NCBI RefSeq assembly: GCF_963676475.1
Contig: NZ_OY781106.1
Coordinates: forward strand, 682,001-746,000
DNA from: an uncultured Celeribacter sp.
Lineage (GTDB): Bacteria > Pseudomonadota > Alphaproteobacteria > Rhodobacterales > Rhodobacteraceae
Length of the DNA stretch: 64,000 nucleotides
Direction: 5' to 3'
Shown piece after piece: positions 13,872 to 23,492 of this stretch. The translations under genes and the position numbers were made by a program. The notes beneath the pieces were generated by a model. That model was not told the origin of the DNA. It ran no database searches and saw nothing but the letters and a program-made list of their open reading frames with translations. The number at the start of each line of letters is the position of its first letter. Positions within the stretch are counted from its first letter, which is position 1.

Positions 13872-14882
13872 TCAATGCCGCCCCCGCCGCAAAGTCTGCG
13901 CCGGGCTTTCACCGAACCTCTCCCGATAGCGCGCCGTCATCGCGCCCATGTTCACATAGCCGCGTGCCCGCGCGATGGAGGCGACGGTGTCTCCCGGGCG
14001 CGCCTGTTTCAAAGCGCGGTGCAGGCCTTCGAGCCGTTCCTGGGTCAGGAATTCATGCGGGGTGAGGCCGCGAAAGCGCCGAAACCCTTCGGAGAGGCTG
14101 CGGGCGGTGATGCCGAGTTGTGTGGCGATCTCGGCAATGGTTGGCGCGTCTTCGGCGGTGCGGCGCATCAGCCGTTCGGCCTCGCGCACGTAATGCGGAG
14201 CGGCGGCGCGGGCCCCTGTTTCGAGGTTCAGCCCCGCGCTGTCCGCCCAGTTGCGCAGGAGATCGAGGCAGATCATTTCTTCGATCCGCTTTTCCGTCAA
14301 AGCATCGCTCACCCGGTCATGCCGCGCATCAATCGAGCGGGTGGCATAGTCCAGAAGCGACAGCCAAGCCGACTGACCCGCGCCGAAAATCAGGCGCTTT
14401 TTCCAAAGATCGTCCTCCGGCACAAACCCGTACCAGCGCGCGGCGGTCTCCTCCATCAGCTTGTGCGGGATGGTCAGGTTGAGTTGCAGGTCATGCCCAT
14501 CAGCGAGGTTCCAATAGTCGGTGCGGCTGCAATCGACGACGTAGCTGTCGCCCGGGCGGGTGTCGATGGCGTCATTGCCGCCCAGAGGGTGTCGGACCGA
14601 TCCGCGCAGGGTGTTCACCACGATGATACTGCCGCTGTCCGGGTCGAACTCATCGGCGCGGGTCGGCGTGCCGAAACAAAAGCGGCTAAAGGTGATCCGC
14701 CCGATTCCCAGCATGCGGATCGTGGCATTCGGATCGGTGCCGGCAACCAGCGGTCGCGTCGAGAGCGGCATATAGGCCCGGTGACAGAAGTCGTTCACCA
14801 CGGACCATTCGCGCGTGCTGTTCAATTTGTCCTGCAATAAAGGCGTGCCTTGCCCGTCCTGCAAAAGCGCCGTTTCCAACAT
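13872..14882 (-). CDS. AraC-family transcriptional regulator
   Basis: 336 residues from ATG 14882, preceded by GGGAGGA at 6 bases; longer open frame upstream is discarded. The N-terminal 200 residues form the cupin-like sensor of the AraC_binding_2 type (GSIIVVNTLRGSVRH, PGDSYVVDCSRTDYW). The C-terminal double helix-turn-helix occupies about residues 240-336 (PTIAEIATQLGITARSLSEG, FRRFRGLTPHEFL, ARARGYVNMGAMTARYRERF). It is divergent from phoX, but the Pho box upstream of phoX points to PhoB rather than to this protein. The effector is unknown. Confidence 0.92.
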   Translation of the reverse strand: MLETALLQDGQGTPLLQDKLNSTREWSVVNDFCHRAYMPLSTRPLVAGTDPNATIRMLGIGRITFSRFCFGTPTRADEFDPDSGSIIVVNTLRGSVRHPLGGNDAIDTRPGDSYVVDCSRTDYWNLADGHDLQLNLTIPHKLMEETAARWYGFVPEDDLWKKRLIFGAGQSAWLSLLDYATRSIDARHDRVSDALTEKRIEEMICLDLLRNWADSAGLNLETGARAAAPHYVREAERLMRRTAEDAPTIAEIATQLGITARSLSEGFRRFRGLTPHEFLTQERLEGLHRALKQARPGDTVASIARARGYVNMGAMTARYRERFGESPAQTLRRGRH

Positions 14883-15087
14883 CGCGGATCCTCCCAGTCC
14901 TGCGTCGCCGTATATGACGTTTCGACTGTGCCCAACTCCTGCCGTTACGGCAAGGGGGGCAGGGGGTGTTGAAAAAGCAAGCAAGGTTGCGCGCAGGCCT
15001 TTCGTGCTGTGAACTTTGTGCACAGCTGATTGATCCTAAAGGACTTTCATCGGCGAAGATCGGCCCAAATGGGGCGGCTTCACAGAG

Positions 15088-15116
15088 CTGTCATAGAGCG
15101 GTCACAGAACTGTTGC
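15088..15116 (+). promoter_or_regulatory. Pho box with three 11-bp repeats
   Basis: CTGTCAT-AGAG-CGGTCAC-AGAA-CTGTTGC: three 7-base half-sites spaced by 4 bases, matching the PhoB consensus CTGTCAT/CTGTCAC repeats. It ends about 95 bases before the phoX start codon, so phosphate starvation should induce phoX. Confidence 0.82.
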
Positions 15117-15210
15117 GAAGACTTGGCACTTGTCGCGGCAAAGGGACGGGCCTCCGCACGGGGCCGCACCTTGTTCTTTTCAGCAACGCACAAAAGCGAT
15201 GGAGCTAAAC

Positions 15211-17106
15211 ATGAAAGATCAGGATATCACCGACCTGTCTTGGGACGATTTCGACGAGATGCGCGACCCGCGTCCGAACACCAATGAGTTCGACGCGGTC
15301 GTCGAACGTGCGATCTCGCGCCGCGGTTTCCTGGGCGGCGCTTTGGCCTTCGGCTCTGGCGCTTTGGCTATGGGCGCAGGGGTGGGCACCGCGGGCCTGA
15401 TGTCCTCCACGACGGCGGCTCGTGCCGAAGGAATGGGCTTCAACTTCAAGCCGATCGGCATTTCCACCGACCACGAGATCCACGTGCCGGAAGGCTACCA
15501 GTGGAAAGTCCTCGTCCGTTGGGGTGACGCTCTGTTCTCCGAAGCCGAAGGCGCCTATTCCGCCGAGACCGGCGTGCCGGTCGCGATGTCCGACAAGGTT
15601 TTCGGCGAGAACACCGACGGCATGGAGACCTTTGTCGATGGCGATAAGACCATCCTGACGATCAACTCCGAATATGTGAACCCGAAGATCAACCTGCCTG
15701 CCACCTCCGAAGGCACGCCGCAGACCGCCGACGAAGTCATGCTTCTGAAGAACATGCAGGGCGTGACCGTCATGGAAGTCGCGGACAATGGCAACGGCTA
15801 CGAGGTGGTCGTCGACAGCCCCTACAACCGCCGCATCACCCATGAAACCCAGATGACCATGGACGGCCCGGCGGCTGGCTCTGATCTGGTGAAAACCAAT
15901 GCCGACCCGGAAGGCATGTCGCCCAAAGGCACGATGAACAACTGTGGCTCCGGCAAGACGCTTTGGGGCACCTATCTGACCTGCGAAGAGAACTTCAACG
16001 GCTACTTCGGTGCGACCGGCGACTATGCCGAGACCGATGGTCTCAAGCGCTACGGCATCGGTGGCGAAGGTCGCTACGCCTACGAGAAATTCGATCCGCG
16101 TTATGACCTGACGCAGGAACCCAATGAGCCGAACCGTCACGGCTGGGTCACCGAGATCAACCCGCTCGACCCCACCTCGACCCCGGTGAAACACACCGCT
16201 CTGGGCCGTTTCAAGCACGAGAACGCCGAGATGGTGCAGGCCGCTGACGGTCGTGTGGTTGTCTACATGGGCGACGACGAGCGCGGCGAATTCATGTATA
16301 AATTCGTCTCCAACGGCGTGTACACCGAAGGCGGTTCGACCGCGGGTCTCTTGTCCGACGGCACGCTTTACGTGGCCAAGTTCAACGACGACATGACGGG
16401 CGAATGGCTGCCGCTCACGCCCGAGACCACCGGTATGTCGATGGAAGAGATCCTCGTGTTCTCCCGTATGGCTGGTTCCAAAGTGGGCGCGACCACCATG
16501 GATCGCCCGGAATGGATCGCCGCCAACCCGCTCAAGGCCGAAGCCTATTGCGCGCTGACCAACAACAAGAACCGCGGCGTGAAACCGAACGCCGGTGGCG
16601 ATGCCACCCCGGCCTCCGGCCCGAACCCGCGTGAGACCAACAACTACGGCCAAATCGTGCGCTGGCGCCCGGAAGGCGAAGATCACGGTGCGGACAGCTT
16701 CGCCTGGGATCTCTACGTCATGGCCGGCAACCCGACGGTCTACGACAATGCCTACGGCGGCTCCGAGAACGTCAACGAAGGCAACATGTTCAACTCGCCC
16801 GACGGCATGGCGTTCTCGTCCGATGGCTACCTCTGGATCCAGACCGACGGCGACGACAGCAACGAAGGCGAGTTCGAAGGCCAGGGCAACAACCAGATGC
16901 TGATCGGCAACACGGACACCGGCGAGATCGCCCGCTTCCTGACCGCGCCCAACGGCGCCGAGGTCACCGGCCTCACCTGGTCCCCGGACAAGAAAGTCGC
17001 TTTTGTCGGCATCCAGCACCCGGGCGGCGCCTGGCCGGACGGCAACGGCAAACCGCGCTCTTCGGTGATTGCCGTGTGGCGTGAGGATGGCGCTCTGATC
17101 GGCTAA
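15211..17106 (+). CDS. phoX: PhoX-family alkaline phosphatase, Tat-exported
   Basis: 631 residues. ATG 15211 is chosen because GGAG lies 6 bases before it. A Tat signal is seen at about residues 35-80: SRRGFLGGALAFGSGALAMG, later TAARAEG. The mature protein is the DUF839/PhoX beta-propeller that binds Fe and Ca and hydrolyses phosphomonoesters in the periplasm; conserved stretches include MNNCGSGKTLWGTYLTCEEN with the metal-ligand Cys, RHGWVTEINP and SPDGMAFSSDGYLWIQTDG. The Pho box upstream and the terminator downstream make it a single-gene phosphate-starvation unit, the main alkaline phosphatase type in roseobacters. Confidence 0.95.
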   Translation: MKDQDITDLSWDDFDEMRDPRPNTNEFDAVVERAISRRGFLGGALAFGSGALAMGAGVGTAGLMSSTTAARAEGMGFNFKPIGISTDHEIHVPEGYQWKVLVRWGDALFSEAEGAYSAETGVPVAMSDKVFGENTDGMETFVDGDKTILTINSEYVNPKINLPATSEGTPQTADEVMLLKNMQGVTVMEVADNGNGYEVVVDSPYNRRITHETQMTMDGPAAGSDLVKTNADPEGMSPKGTMNNCGSGKTLWGTYLTCEENFNGYFGATGDYAETDGLKRYGIGGEGRYAYEKFDPRYDLTQEPNEPNRHGWVTEINPLDPTSTPVKHTALGRFKHENAEMVQAADGRVVVYMGDDERGEFMYKFVSNGVYTEGGSTAGLLSDGTLYVAKFNDDMTGEWLPLTPETTGMSMEEILVFSRMAGSKVGATTMDRPEWIAANPLKAEAYCALTNNKNRGVKPNAGGDATPASGPNPRETNNYGQIVRWRPEGEDHGADSFAWDLYVMAGNPTVYDNAYGGSENVNEGNMFNSPDGMAFSSDGYLWIQTDGDDSNEGEFEGQGNNQMLIGNTDTGEIARFLTAPNGAEVTGLTWSPDKKVAFVGIQHPGGAWPDGNGKPRSSVIAVWREDGALIG

Positions 17107-17137
17107 GCCGATCCTGTCTTAGGATTTTATCAGGCGA

Positions 17138-17168
17138 GGGGTGCGGTGTGAGCCGTGCCCCTTATTTT
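17138..17168 (+). terminator. phoX terminator
   Basis: GGGGTGCGG and CCGTGCCCC form a 9-bp stem with two G-T wobbles and loop TGTGAG, followed by TTATTTT, 31 bases after the phoX stop. Confidence 0.75.
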
Positions 17169-17220
17169 GTGGGGTATGGTCGACAACGAAATTGTATAGT
17201 CAGTAAAATTCTGCTGGTGC

Positions 17221-17691
17221 TCATTCTTGTTTGCGTAGTTGTGACGCTGGAACAATGAAAGATTGCCACTGTGAATGAGTGAGGCCGTAGCCCAAAACAA
17301 ATGGCGTGTCCGAGGGGGAAACAAGGCCTTGCTCCATTGCCTCTGCCCAACTTAGAGCCGTCGCTACGTAGGTGTGGTTTCCGTCAACGATTTCATCGCC
17401 GGTACCATCGGGATGTTCACAGACAAGGATTGGCTTTGGGGGCTGACTAATAGTGTGTGACATAACCCGTTCTTCTGTAACCGTGCCGCCATCGACAAGG
17501 CGCTTTACATGCTGGGGATCAATACGAATTTTTTGGAGTTCGACATGTTGTTCAACCCAAACACGCATTCGTCCAACATCTAGGTGAATTTCTTGTTCTC
17601 CAAGGTTAGGAGTTGTGAATATTTCACAATTTACTGTTTTTATCATTTTCTTTTTGCCTCTGTTCGCTTTTCGGCGTTCGTGTCTATTCAC
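17221..17691 (-). CDS. ParB/Srx-like small protein of probable mobile origin
   Basis: 156 residues. The basic N-terminus (MNRHERRKANRGKKK) is like those of many phage and plasmid proteins. The centre IRIDPQHVKRLVDGGTVTEERV, followed by PILVCEHPDGTGDEIVDGNHTYVATAL, resembles the ParB-N/sulfiredoxin fold, in which a DG(H/N)H segment forms the nucleotide pocket. The gene and its flanks are markedly AT-richer than phoX and the TRAP gene beside it. No partner parA, phage gene or site-specific recombinase is present, so it is a lone remnant or a cargo gene. Function unknown. Confidence 0.7.
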   Translation of the reverse strand: MNRHERRKANRGKKKMIKTVNCEIFTTPNLGEQEIHLDVGRMRVWVEQHVELQKIRIDPQHVKRLVDGGTVTEERVMSHTISQPPKPILVCEHPDGTGDEIVDGNHTYVATALSWAEAMEQGLVSPSDTPFVLGYGLTHSQWQSFIVPASQLRKQE

Positions 17692-17967
17692 CTAAACCTC
17701 ATAGTTAAAATAGTGAGTGTTACTCCACATGATAATAAAATGGGATGCAGATTTGACCTACTAAAAGCTAAAATTATACAAATCTAACTCTGTTGCAGAT
17801 AGATGGCGTCTATCCCCTCCGCAATAAACCGTCCCCCCCTCTGCACCTCCGCGCAAGATTTGCGCGAAATGTCGCGCATTCGCCTCTTCAATCTTCCGCA
17901 GCTCCTCTCTATGGTGCGCGCGATTTGGCGCGGGGTTCCCCCTCGCGCGCCTGATGGAGACAACACA
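17692..17967. other. Intergenic region upstream of the first TRAP binding-protein gene
   Basis: The left half is AT-rich and belongs compositionally to the ParB-like orphan; the right half returns to high GC. I see no hairpin or conserved operator. It must contain the promoter for the gene starting at 17968. Confidence 0.4.
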
Positions 17968-19062
<1,095 letters not shown>

Positions 19063-19086
19063 GCCACTGTCCTGAAAGACAATGTG

Positions 19087-19118
19087 AAACGCGCGGAAGG
19101 CACCTTCCGCGCGTTTTT
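19087..19118 (+). terminator. Terminator of the first TRAP binding-protein gene
   Basis: Long perfect arms AAACGCGCGGAAGG and CCTTCCGCGCGTTT with T5. It also reaches the end of the convergent cytochrome gene at 19127. Confidence 0.88.
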
Positions 19119-19126
19119 CTATGCCG

Positions 19127-19606
19127 TCACCCGCGGATGATTTTGCCTAACATATCTGTGCGCCAAAGGAACTGATGCGCCAGTGCCAGCCCGATGTGGA
19201 CCGGGATCAGCATCCAGAACAGGGCGGGCAGGAGGGTGCGATGGAGCCAAAGCACTTGCGCATCGCTGGTCTGATAGGCCCAGATCCCGAGGATCGGGGC
19301 GGCAAAGAACAGCGCGTAGAACATCCATTGACCGAGGCGTGCGAGTGCGCGAAAGAACCGTGGCGCGCCCATGGGTTCGTCCGGCACGCCAAAGCCCAGC
19401 CGGATGAAAAACCGCAGCACGGCGAGGAGGAATATCACGCTGCCAATCAGCATATGGCCCGATAGGGGTCTCTCCCAAAGCGTCACCTCCACCGCCCACA
19501 TGCGTTGCGGCACGATCAGGTTAAGCGCCAAAAGCGCCACCATGCTCCAATGCAACAGGCGTTGCAGGCGGGAGAAGGTGTCCGGGGTGGCTTGTGAGCT
19601 TTGCAT
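19127..19606 (-). CDS. Cytochrome b561-family membrane protein
   Basis: 159 residues with four hydrophobic spans. Candidate haem ligand His residues are seen in LQRLLHWSMVALLALN, GHMLIGSVIFLLAVLRF and WLHRTLLPALFWMLIPVHIGLA, the arrangement of prokaryotic b561 and Ni-Fe hydrogenase-like b-type cytochromes. It should sit in the inner membrane and move electrons between quinol and a periplasmic partner, sometimes linked to superoxide or YceI-type proteins. No YceI or oxidoreductase gene adjoins. It is divergent from the arsR operon. Confidence 0.88.
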   Translation of the reverse strand: MQSSQATPDTFSRLQRLLHWSMVALLALNLIVPQRMWAVEVTLWERPLSGHMLIGSVIFLLAVLRFFIRLGFGVPDEPMGAPRFFRALARLGQWMFYALFFAAPILGIWAYQTSDAQVLWLHRTLLPALFWMLIPVHIGLALAHQFLWRTDMLGKIIRG

Positions 19607-19731
19607 AAAGATGCCTCATGGATACACCTTTTAGATATGTCTTTTGTAGCCTGCGCGGCAGGGGACATCCTGTCACATGGCGTGATCGCCTGAAAAGGCA
19701 AATGCGTTTAGGCGCATAAGGAGGCCCAGCC

Positions 19732-20025
19732 ATGTTGCCCATCCTGTCCGCCCTGTCCGACCAAACCCGCCTTGCCGCCATGCGCCTCTTGTATGACGGC
19801 GATGAGCATTGCGTTTGCGAACTGATGCGCGTCATCGGTGCCACGCAAAGCCGGATGTCGCGGCATATGCAGGTGCTGAAACAGGCAGGCTTGGTGGTGG
19901 ATCGGCGCGATGCGCAATGGGTGCGCTACCGCATGCCCCCCGATCTGTCTCCAGACCTCAAAGCCGTGCTCGACGCCGTGTTCCGGGCCGAGACGCAGCT
20001 GAACAGGGAAAGGAACGCCGCATGA
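19732..20025 (+). CDS. arsR: ArsR-family metalloregulator
   Basis: 97 residues. Winged helix protein: LSALSDQTRLAAMRLL, then the recognition helix TQSRMSRHMQVLKQAGLVV. HCVCEL lies where ArsR proteins carry the ELCVCDL arsenite-binding Cys pair, so it should release DNA when it binds As(III) or a similar thiophilic ligand. AAGGAGG precedes the ATG. The stop overlaps the start of the permease gene (ATGA), giving tight coupling. An imperfect ATGCG/CGCAT dyad just upstream of the ribosome site could be its own operator. Confidence 0.93.
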   Translation: MLPILSALSDQTRLAAMRLLYDGDEHCVCELMRVIGATQSRMSRHMQVLKQAGLVVDRRDAQWVRYRMPPDLSPDLKAVLDAVFRAETQLNRERNAA

Positions 20026-21083
20026 GCACGATCCAGACACACCCGACCCATCCGACACGCCCTGACTGGCTTTGGCACCTCGGCGTTGTGGCCTTTGTCG
20101 CACTCTGGTGGGGCCTCTATCATCAACTGCAACCGCTGGCGGAATGGCTCACCGCACAGCTTCCGGTCGAACGCCACAGCCATACCGGCGAGGCCATCGC
20201 GTTCTTTCTCTATGACGTGCCGAAGGTGATGATGCTTTTGACGCTCATCGTCTTTGCCATGGGTGTGGTGCGCAGTTTCTTCTCGCCGGAGAAAACCCGT
20301 GCGCTCCTGTCCGGCAAACGTGAGGGCGTCGGCAATGTGCTTTCCGCGGGGCTCGGCGTGTTGACGCCGTTCTGCTCCCGCTCCGCTGTGCCGCTCTTCA
20401 TCGGTTTCGTCTCTGCAGGCGTGCCTTTGGGCGTCACATTCTCCTTCCTGATCGCCGCCCCCATGGTCAACGAAGTGGCGCTTGTGCTGCTTTTCGGCTT
20501 GGTCGGCTGGCAGGTTGCGGCGACCTATCTCACCTTTGGTCTCGGCCTCGCCGTGGTCGCCGGTTTTGTCATCGGCAAGCTCAAACTCGAAGGCTGGTTG
20601 CAGGACTGGGTGCGCGAGATCCATTCCGGGGCAGGGACCGTCGAAATGCCCGAAGGCGAAGGCCTGACGATGGTCGACCGCTATCGCCTCGGCATCGCTG
20701 CCGTCAAAGAGATTTTCGCCAAGGTTTGGGTCTGGATTCTCCTGGGCATCGCCATGGGCGCGTTGATCCACGGCTATGTGCCCGAAGATCTGATGGTCAC
20801 GATCATGGGCGCCGACGCCTGGTGGTCTGTGCCCGCCGCCGTGATGCTGGGCATTCCGATGTACACCAACGCCGCCGGTGTGATCCCCATCGTCGAGGCG
20901 CTTTTGGGTAAGGGGGCGGCTTTGGGCACGGTGCTGGCCTTCATGATGAGCGTCATCGCTCTGAGCCTGCCCGAAATGATCATCCTCAAACAGGTGCTGA
21001 CCTACCGCCTGATCGCCGTCTTCATCGGCGTCGTCGGCAGCGGCATTCTGGCCGTCGGCATCCTGTTCAACCTGATCTTCTGA
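20022..21083 (+). CDS. ArsP-type permease (PF03773 family)
   Basis: 353 residues from the ATG at 20022, which overlaps the arsR stop by 4 bases. About 8-9 membrane spans are seen. The conserved TPFCSRSAVPLFIGFVSAGV contains the Cys and polar residues typical of this permease family, and a second similar half carries MLGIPMYTNAAGVIPIVEAL. Characterised ArsP members export trivalent organoarsenicals; others in the family are untested. With an ArsR repressor before it and a thioredoxin-like protein after it, metalloid efflux is the most likely role. Confidence 0.88.
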   Translation: MSTIQTHPTHPTRPDWLWHLGVVAFVALWWGLYHQLQPLAEWLTAQLPVERHSHTGEAIAFFLYDVPKVMMLLTLIVFAMGVVRSFFSPEKTRALLSGKREGVGNVLSAGLGVLTPFCSRSAVPLFIGFVSAGVPLGVTFSFLIAAPMVNEVALVLLFGLVGWQVAATYLTFGLGLAVVAGFVIGKLKLEGWLQDWVREIHSGAGTVEMPEGEGLTMVDRYRLGIAAVKEIFAKVWVWILLGIAMGALIHGYVPEDLMVTIMGADAWWSVPAAVMLGIPMYTNAAGVIPIVEALLGKGAALGTVLAFMMSVIALSLPEMIILKQVLTYRLIAVFIGVVGSGILAVGILFNLIF

Positions 21084-21095
21084 AAGGAGACCGTC

Positions 21096-21332
21096 ATGAC
21101 AACTGTCAAAGTCTATGGCCCCGGCTGCAAACGCTGTGAAACCACCGCCGAGATGGTGCGGGAGGCGGCGGGCAAACTCGGCCTCGAGGTTGAGGTGGAA
21201 AAAGTCACCGATCCGAAATCCATTGCCATGGCGGGTGTAATGTCGACGCCGGGGATCGCGATTGACGGCAAACTCGTCCATGCGGGTGGTCTGCCGGATA
21301 AGGCGAAGCTCGAAACCTGGCTCTCTGCCTGA
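21096..21332 (+). CDS. Small thioredoxin-fold protein (redox-active disulfide protein 2 type)
   Basis: 78 residues. MTTVKVYGPGCKRCETTAEM holds a CKRC redox pair on a glutaredoxin-like fold, and TPGIAIDGKLVHAGGLP contains the cis-Pro loop. Normal length for this small family. It starts 12 bases after the permease with GAAAGGAG before the ATG, so it is the third gene of the arsR operon. It could reduce a metalloid substrate or the permease Cys residues, an inference from context. Confidence 0.9.
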   Translation: MTTVKVYGPGCKRCETTAEMVREAAGKLGLEVEVEKVTDPKSIAMAGVMSTPGIAIDGKLVHAGGLPDKAKLETWLSA

Positions 21333-21369
21333 AAGCCTCTCAAAACCGAGCTTCTTAAAACCGCCCCGT

Positions 21370-22014
21370 TTAAAACCGACCCGTGCCCTGCAACACGCCA
21401 TGCTCCATCGCGTAGCGCGTGAGACCTGCGGTCGAGGAAATTCCCAGCTTGCGTTTGATGTTCTTGCGATGGGTCTCGACCGTGCGCACGGAAATATCCA
21501 GCGCGGCTGCGACTTCCTTGTTCGATTTGCCCTGCGCCAGTTCCAAAAGGATGGTCTGTTCGCGTTCGGTCAAAGGTTCGCGCCCGTCGCGGATTTTCGG
21601 CCCCATCGCCGCCTGTGCCCCGTTGCAAAGGAACTGTTCGCCACGCATCACCGTGTCAATCGCCTCTTTGACATCCTCCGTCGGTACGTCTTTCAACACA
21701 TAGCCCATGGCGCCATGGCTCAGAGCTGCGCCGATATATTCCGGGCTGTCATGCATCGAGAGGATCAGGATGCGGGTTTCAGGACGGCGCTCCAACAGCA
21801 ATTCGGTGGCGGTCAGCCCGCCCATCTGCGGCATGTTCAAATCCAACAAAACCACATCGGGCGCCAGATCTTTGATCTGATCCACTGCTTCGCGCCCGTT
21901 GCACAGCGTGCCCACGATTTCGAGATCGTCGAAACTTTCCAACAGCGCGCGAATGCCCTCGGCCACCATCGGGTGGTCGTCCACGATCAGGACACGCGTC
22001 GGTTTCTGTGTCAT
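21370..22014 (-). CDS. NarL/LuxR-family response regulator
   Basis: 214 residues. Receiver domain 1-125 with acidic pocket VLIVDDHP, phosphoacceptor Asp in DVVLLDLNMPQMGG, and Lys in GYVLKD. C-terminal LuxR helix-turn-helix with LTEREQTILLELAQGKSNKE and SVRTVETHRKNIKRKLG. Start overlaps the stop of the kinase gene by 4 bases (ATGA). It forms a two-component pair with the kinase; the TRAP operon on the other side of the kinase, divergently transcribed, is the likely target. Confidence 0.95.
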   Translation of the reverse strand: MTQKPTRVLIVDDHPMVAEGIRALLESFDDLEIVGTLCNGREAVDQIKDLAPDVVLLDLNMPQMGGLTATELLLERRPETRILILSMHDSPEYIGAALSHGAMGYVLKDVPTEDVKEAIDTVMRGEQFLCNGAQAAMGPKIRDGREPLTEREQTILLELAQGKSNKEVAAALDISVRTVETHRKNIKRKLGISSTAGLTRYAMEHGVLQGTGRF

Positions 22015-23492
22015 CGGGCATTTCCTATCTCGGAACGGGGGCGGTTGGAGCCTGCGGGCGGCAGGATATGCTTTAACGGCACGGTGGCGTCAATGGAGGT
22101 GCCGGGAGACCGTGGCGTGATCGTCAGCGTGCCGTCCAATTGCTCCATCCGCTCCGCCATGTTGCGAAGCCCGATGCCATGCCCCGCCATGCCGCGTGCG
22201 GAGACGTCAAAGCCGCGCCCGTTGTCGCAAATCAAAAGCGTCGCCCCGGTGCGGTGACCGGCGAGTTTGATCGACACTTCGGTGGCGCCCGCGTGGCGTT
22301 CGATGTTGGTCAGCGCCTCTTGCGCGATGCGGAACAAAGCGATGCGCGCCTCCTCATCAAGCCGGTTGCGGAACACCACGGTTTCGAGCTCCGTCTTGAT
22401 CCCGGTGCGTTTCTCGAACTCTTCCGCCAACGCCTGAAGTGCCGGGCCCAGGCCCAGATCGTCCAACACCCCCGGCCGCAGATCGCGGGAGATGCGCCGC
22501 ACTTCGGTCAAGGCGCCGCCCAGCATGTCGAAACTGCGATCCAGACTGGCGGGGGCCTTCGGGTCCCCGGCCTTCAACTGCCGCCGGGCCAGCTCCATCG
22601 CGTAGCGCACGCCGACCAAAATCTGGCTGATCCCGTCGTGCAGTTCGCGCGCGACGCGGCCGCGCTCTTCTTCTTGCGTGTCGAAAATCCGCTGGGTCAG
22701 CTCCTTGAGTTTCGCGTCGGCCAAGCGTCGTTCGCGGATGGTGATCGTCACCCCGGACATGAAAACCAACAGGACCGCCGCCATGGTGATCGCGCCGATA
22801 TAGGCAAATGTCCGGTGCACGCGGGTCTGGACCTCGGCGCGGGCGGCGGCCACGGATCTCAGTACATCGTCGATGAAGACGCCGGTGCCGATGGCCCATT
22901 GCCAGTCCTGCAACCCGATCACATAGCTGATCATCTGTGCCTCCTCATTGGTCGAAGGTTTCGGCCAGAGAAACTCGTGATAGCCACCGCCCTGACGCGC
23001 CAGCCGGATCAGCTCATCGACGACAGGCGTGCCTTCGCTGTCGGTGAGACCGGCCCAGTTGCGGGTGATCAGATCGGTCTGGCGGGGGGCGACGAGATTG
23101 GTGCCGTCATACTCATAGACGAAAAAATAGCCCTCCGTGCCATAGGTCATCGCCGCGAGCGTTTGCGTCACCTTGAGCTTGGCCGCTTCGTCGTCGGGAG
23201 GGGCGGGGCTATAGTCCGCCGTGATCGAGTTGCGTGCCAGTTGCAGGTAATTCTGAAGCTCCTGACGCTTGGCTTTGAGGATTTGCTCCTCCAGCTCTGC
23301 GATCTCGCGATCGGACATGCTGTTCGACTGATGCGCCACCACAGCCGCGATGGCCGCGACCGAGAGGATCAGCGGCAGCGTGGCGAGCAGGAACAATTTG
23401 CGCGCGTAGGTCAACTCGGGTCGCAGTCGCATCATCGGGCCGGTGTCGGGCTTTCGGGGGTTGATGGCAGAGGAGCGTGAGGGCTTTTGCAC
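22011..23492 (-). CDS. Cache-domain sensor histidine kinase (HisKA_3 type)
   Basis: 493 residues from GTG 23492; ATGs at 23435/23432 are alternatives, and no start has a clear ribosome site. TM1 at about residues 30-52, then a periplasmic single-Cache domain of the kind that senses small carboxylates (EGYFFVYEYDGTNLV, QDWQWAIGTGVFIDDV), TM2 near 228-248, a dimerisation/phosphoacceptor helix with ERGRVARELHDGISQ (His about 282), and an ATPase domain with CDNGRGFDV and GHGIGLRNM. NarL-family kinase matched to the overlapping response regulator. Confidence 0.93.
   Translation of the reverse strand: MQKPSRSSAINPRKPDTGPMMRLRPELTYARKLFLLATLPLILSVAAIAAVVAHQSNSMSDREIAELEEQILKAKRQELQNYLQLARNSITADYSPAPPDDEAAKLKVTQTLAAMTYGTEGYFFVYEYDGTNLVAPRQTDLITRNWAGLTDSEGTPVVDELIRLARQGGGYHEFLWPKPSTNEEAQMISYVIGLQDWQWAIGTGVFIDDVLRSVAAARAEVQTRVHRTFAYIGAITMAAVLLVFMSGVTITIRERRLADAKLKELTQRIFDTQEEERGRVARELHDGISQILVGVRYAMELARRQLKAGDPKAPASLDRSFDMLGGALTEVRRISRDLRPGVLDDLGLGPALQALAEEFEKRTGIKTELETVVFRNRLDEEARIALFRIAQEALTNIERHAGATEVSIKLAGHRTGATLLICDNGRGFDVSARGMAGHGIGLRNMAERMEQLDGTLTITPRSPGTSIDATVPLKHILPPAGSNRPRSEIGNAR

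Noticed and set aside
15205..17019. Long open frame antisense to phoX
   Set aside because: Composition typical of the reverse frame of a GC-rich gene (many His, Val, Gly, Arg); phoX on the other strand is unambiguous.
19926..21401. Long open frame antisense to the arsR operon
   Set aside because: Same mirror-frame effect; charged His/Asp-rich translation with no family.
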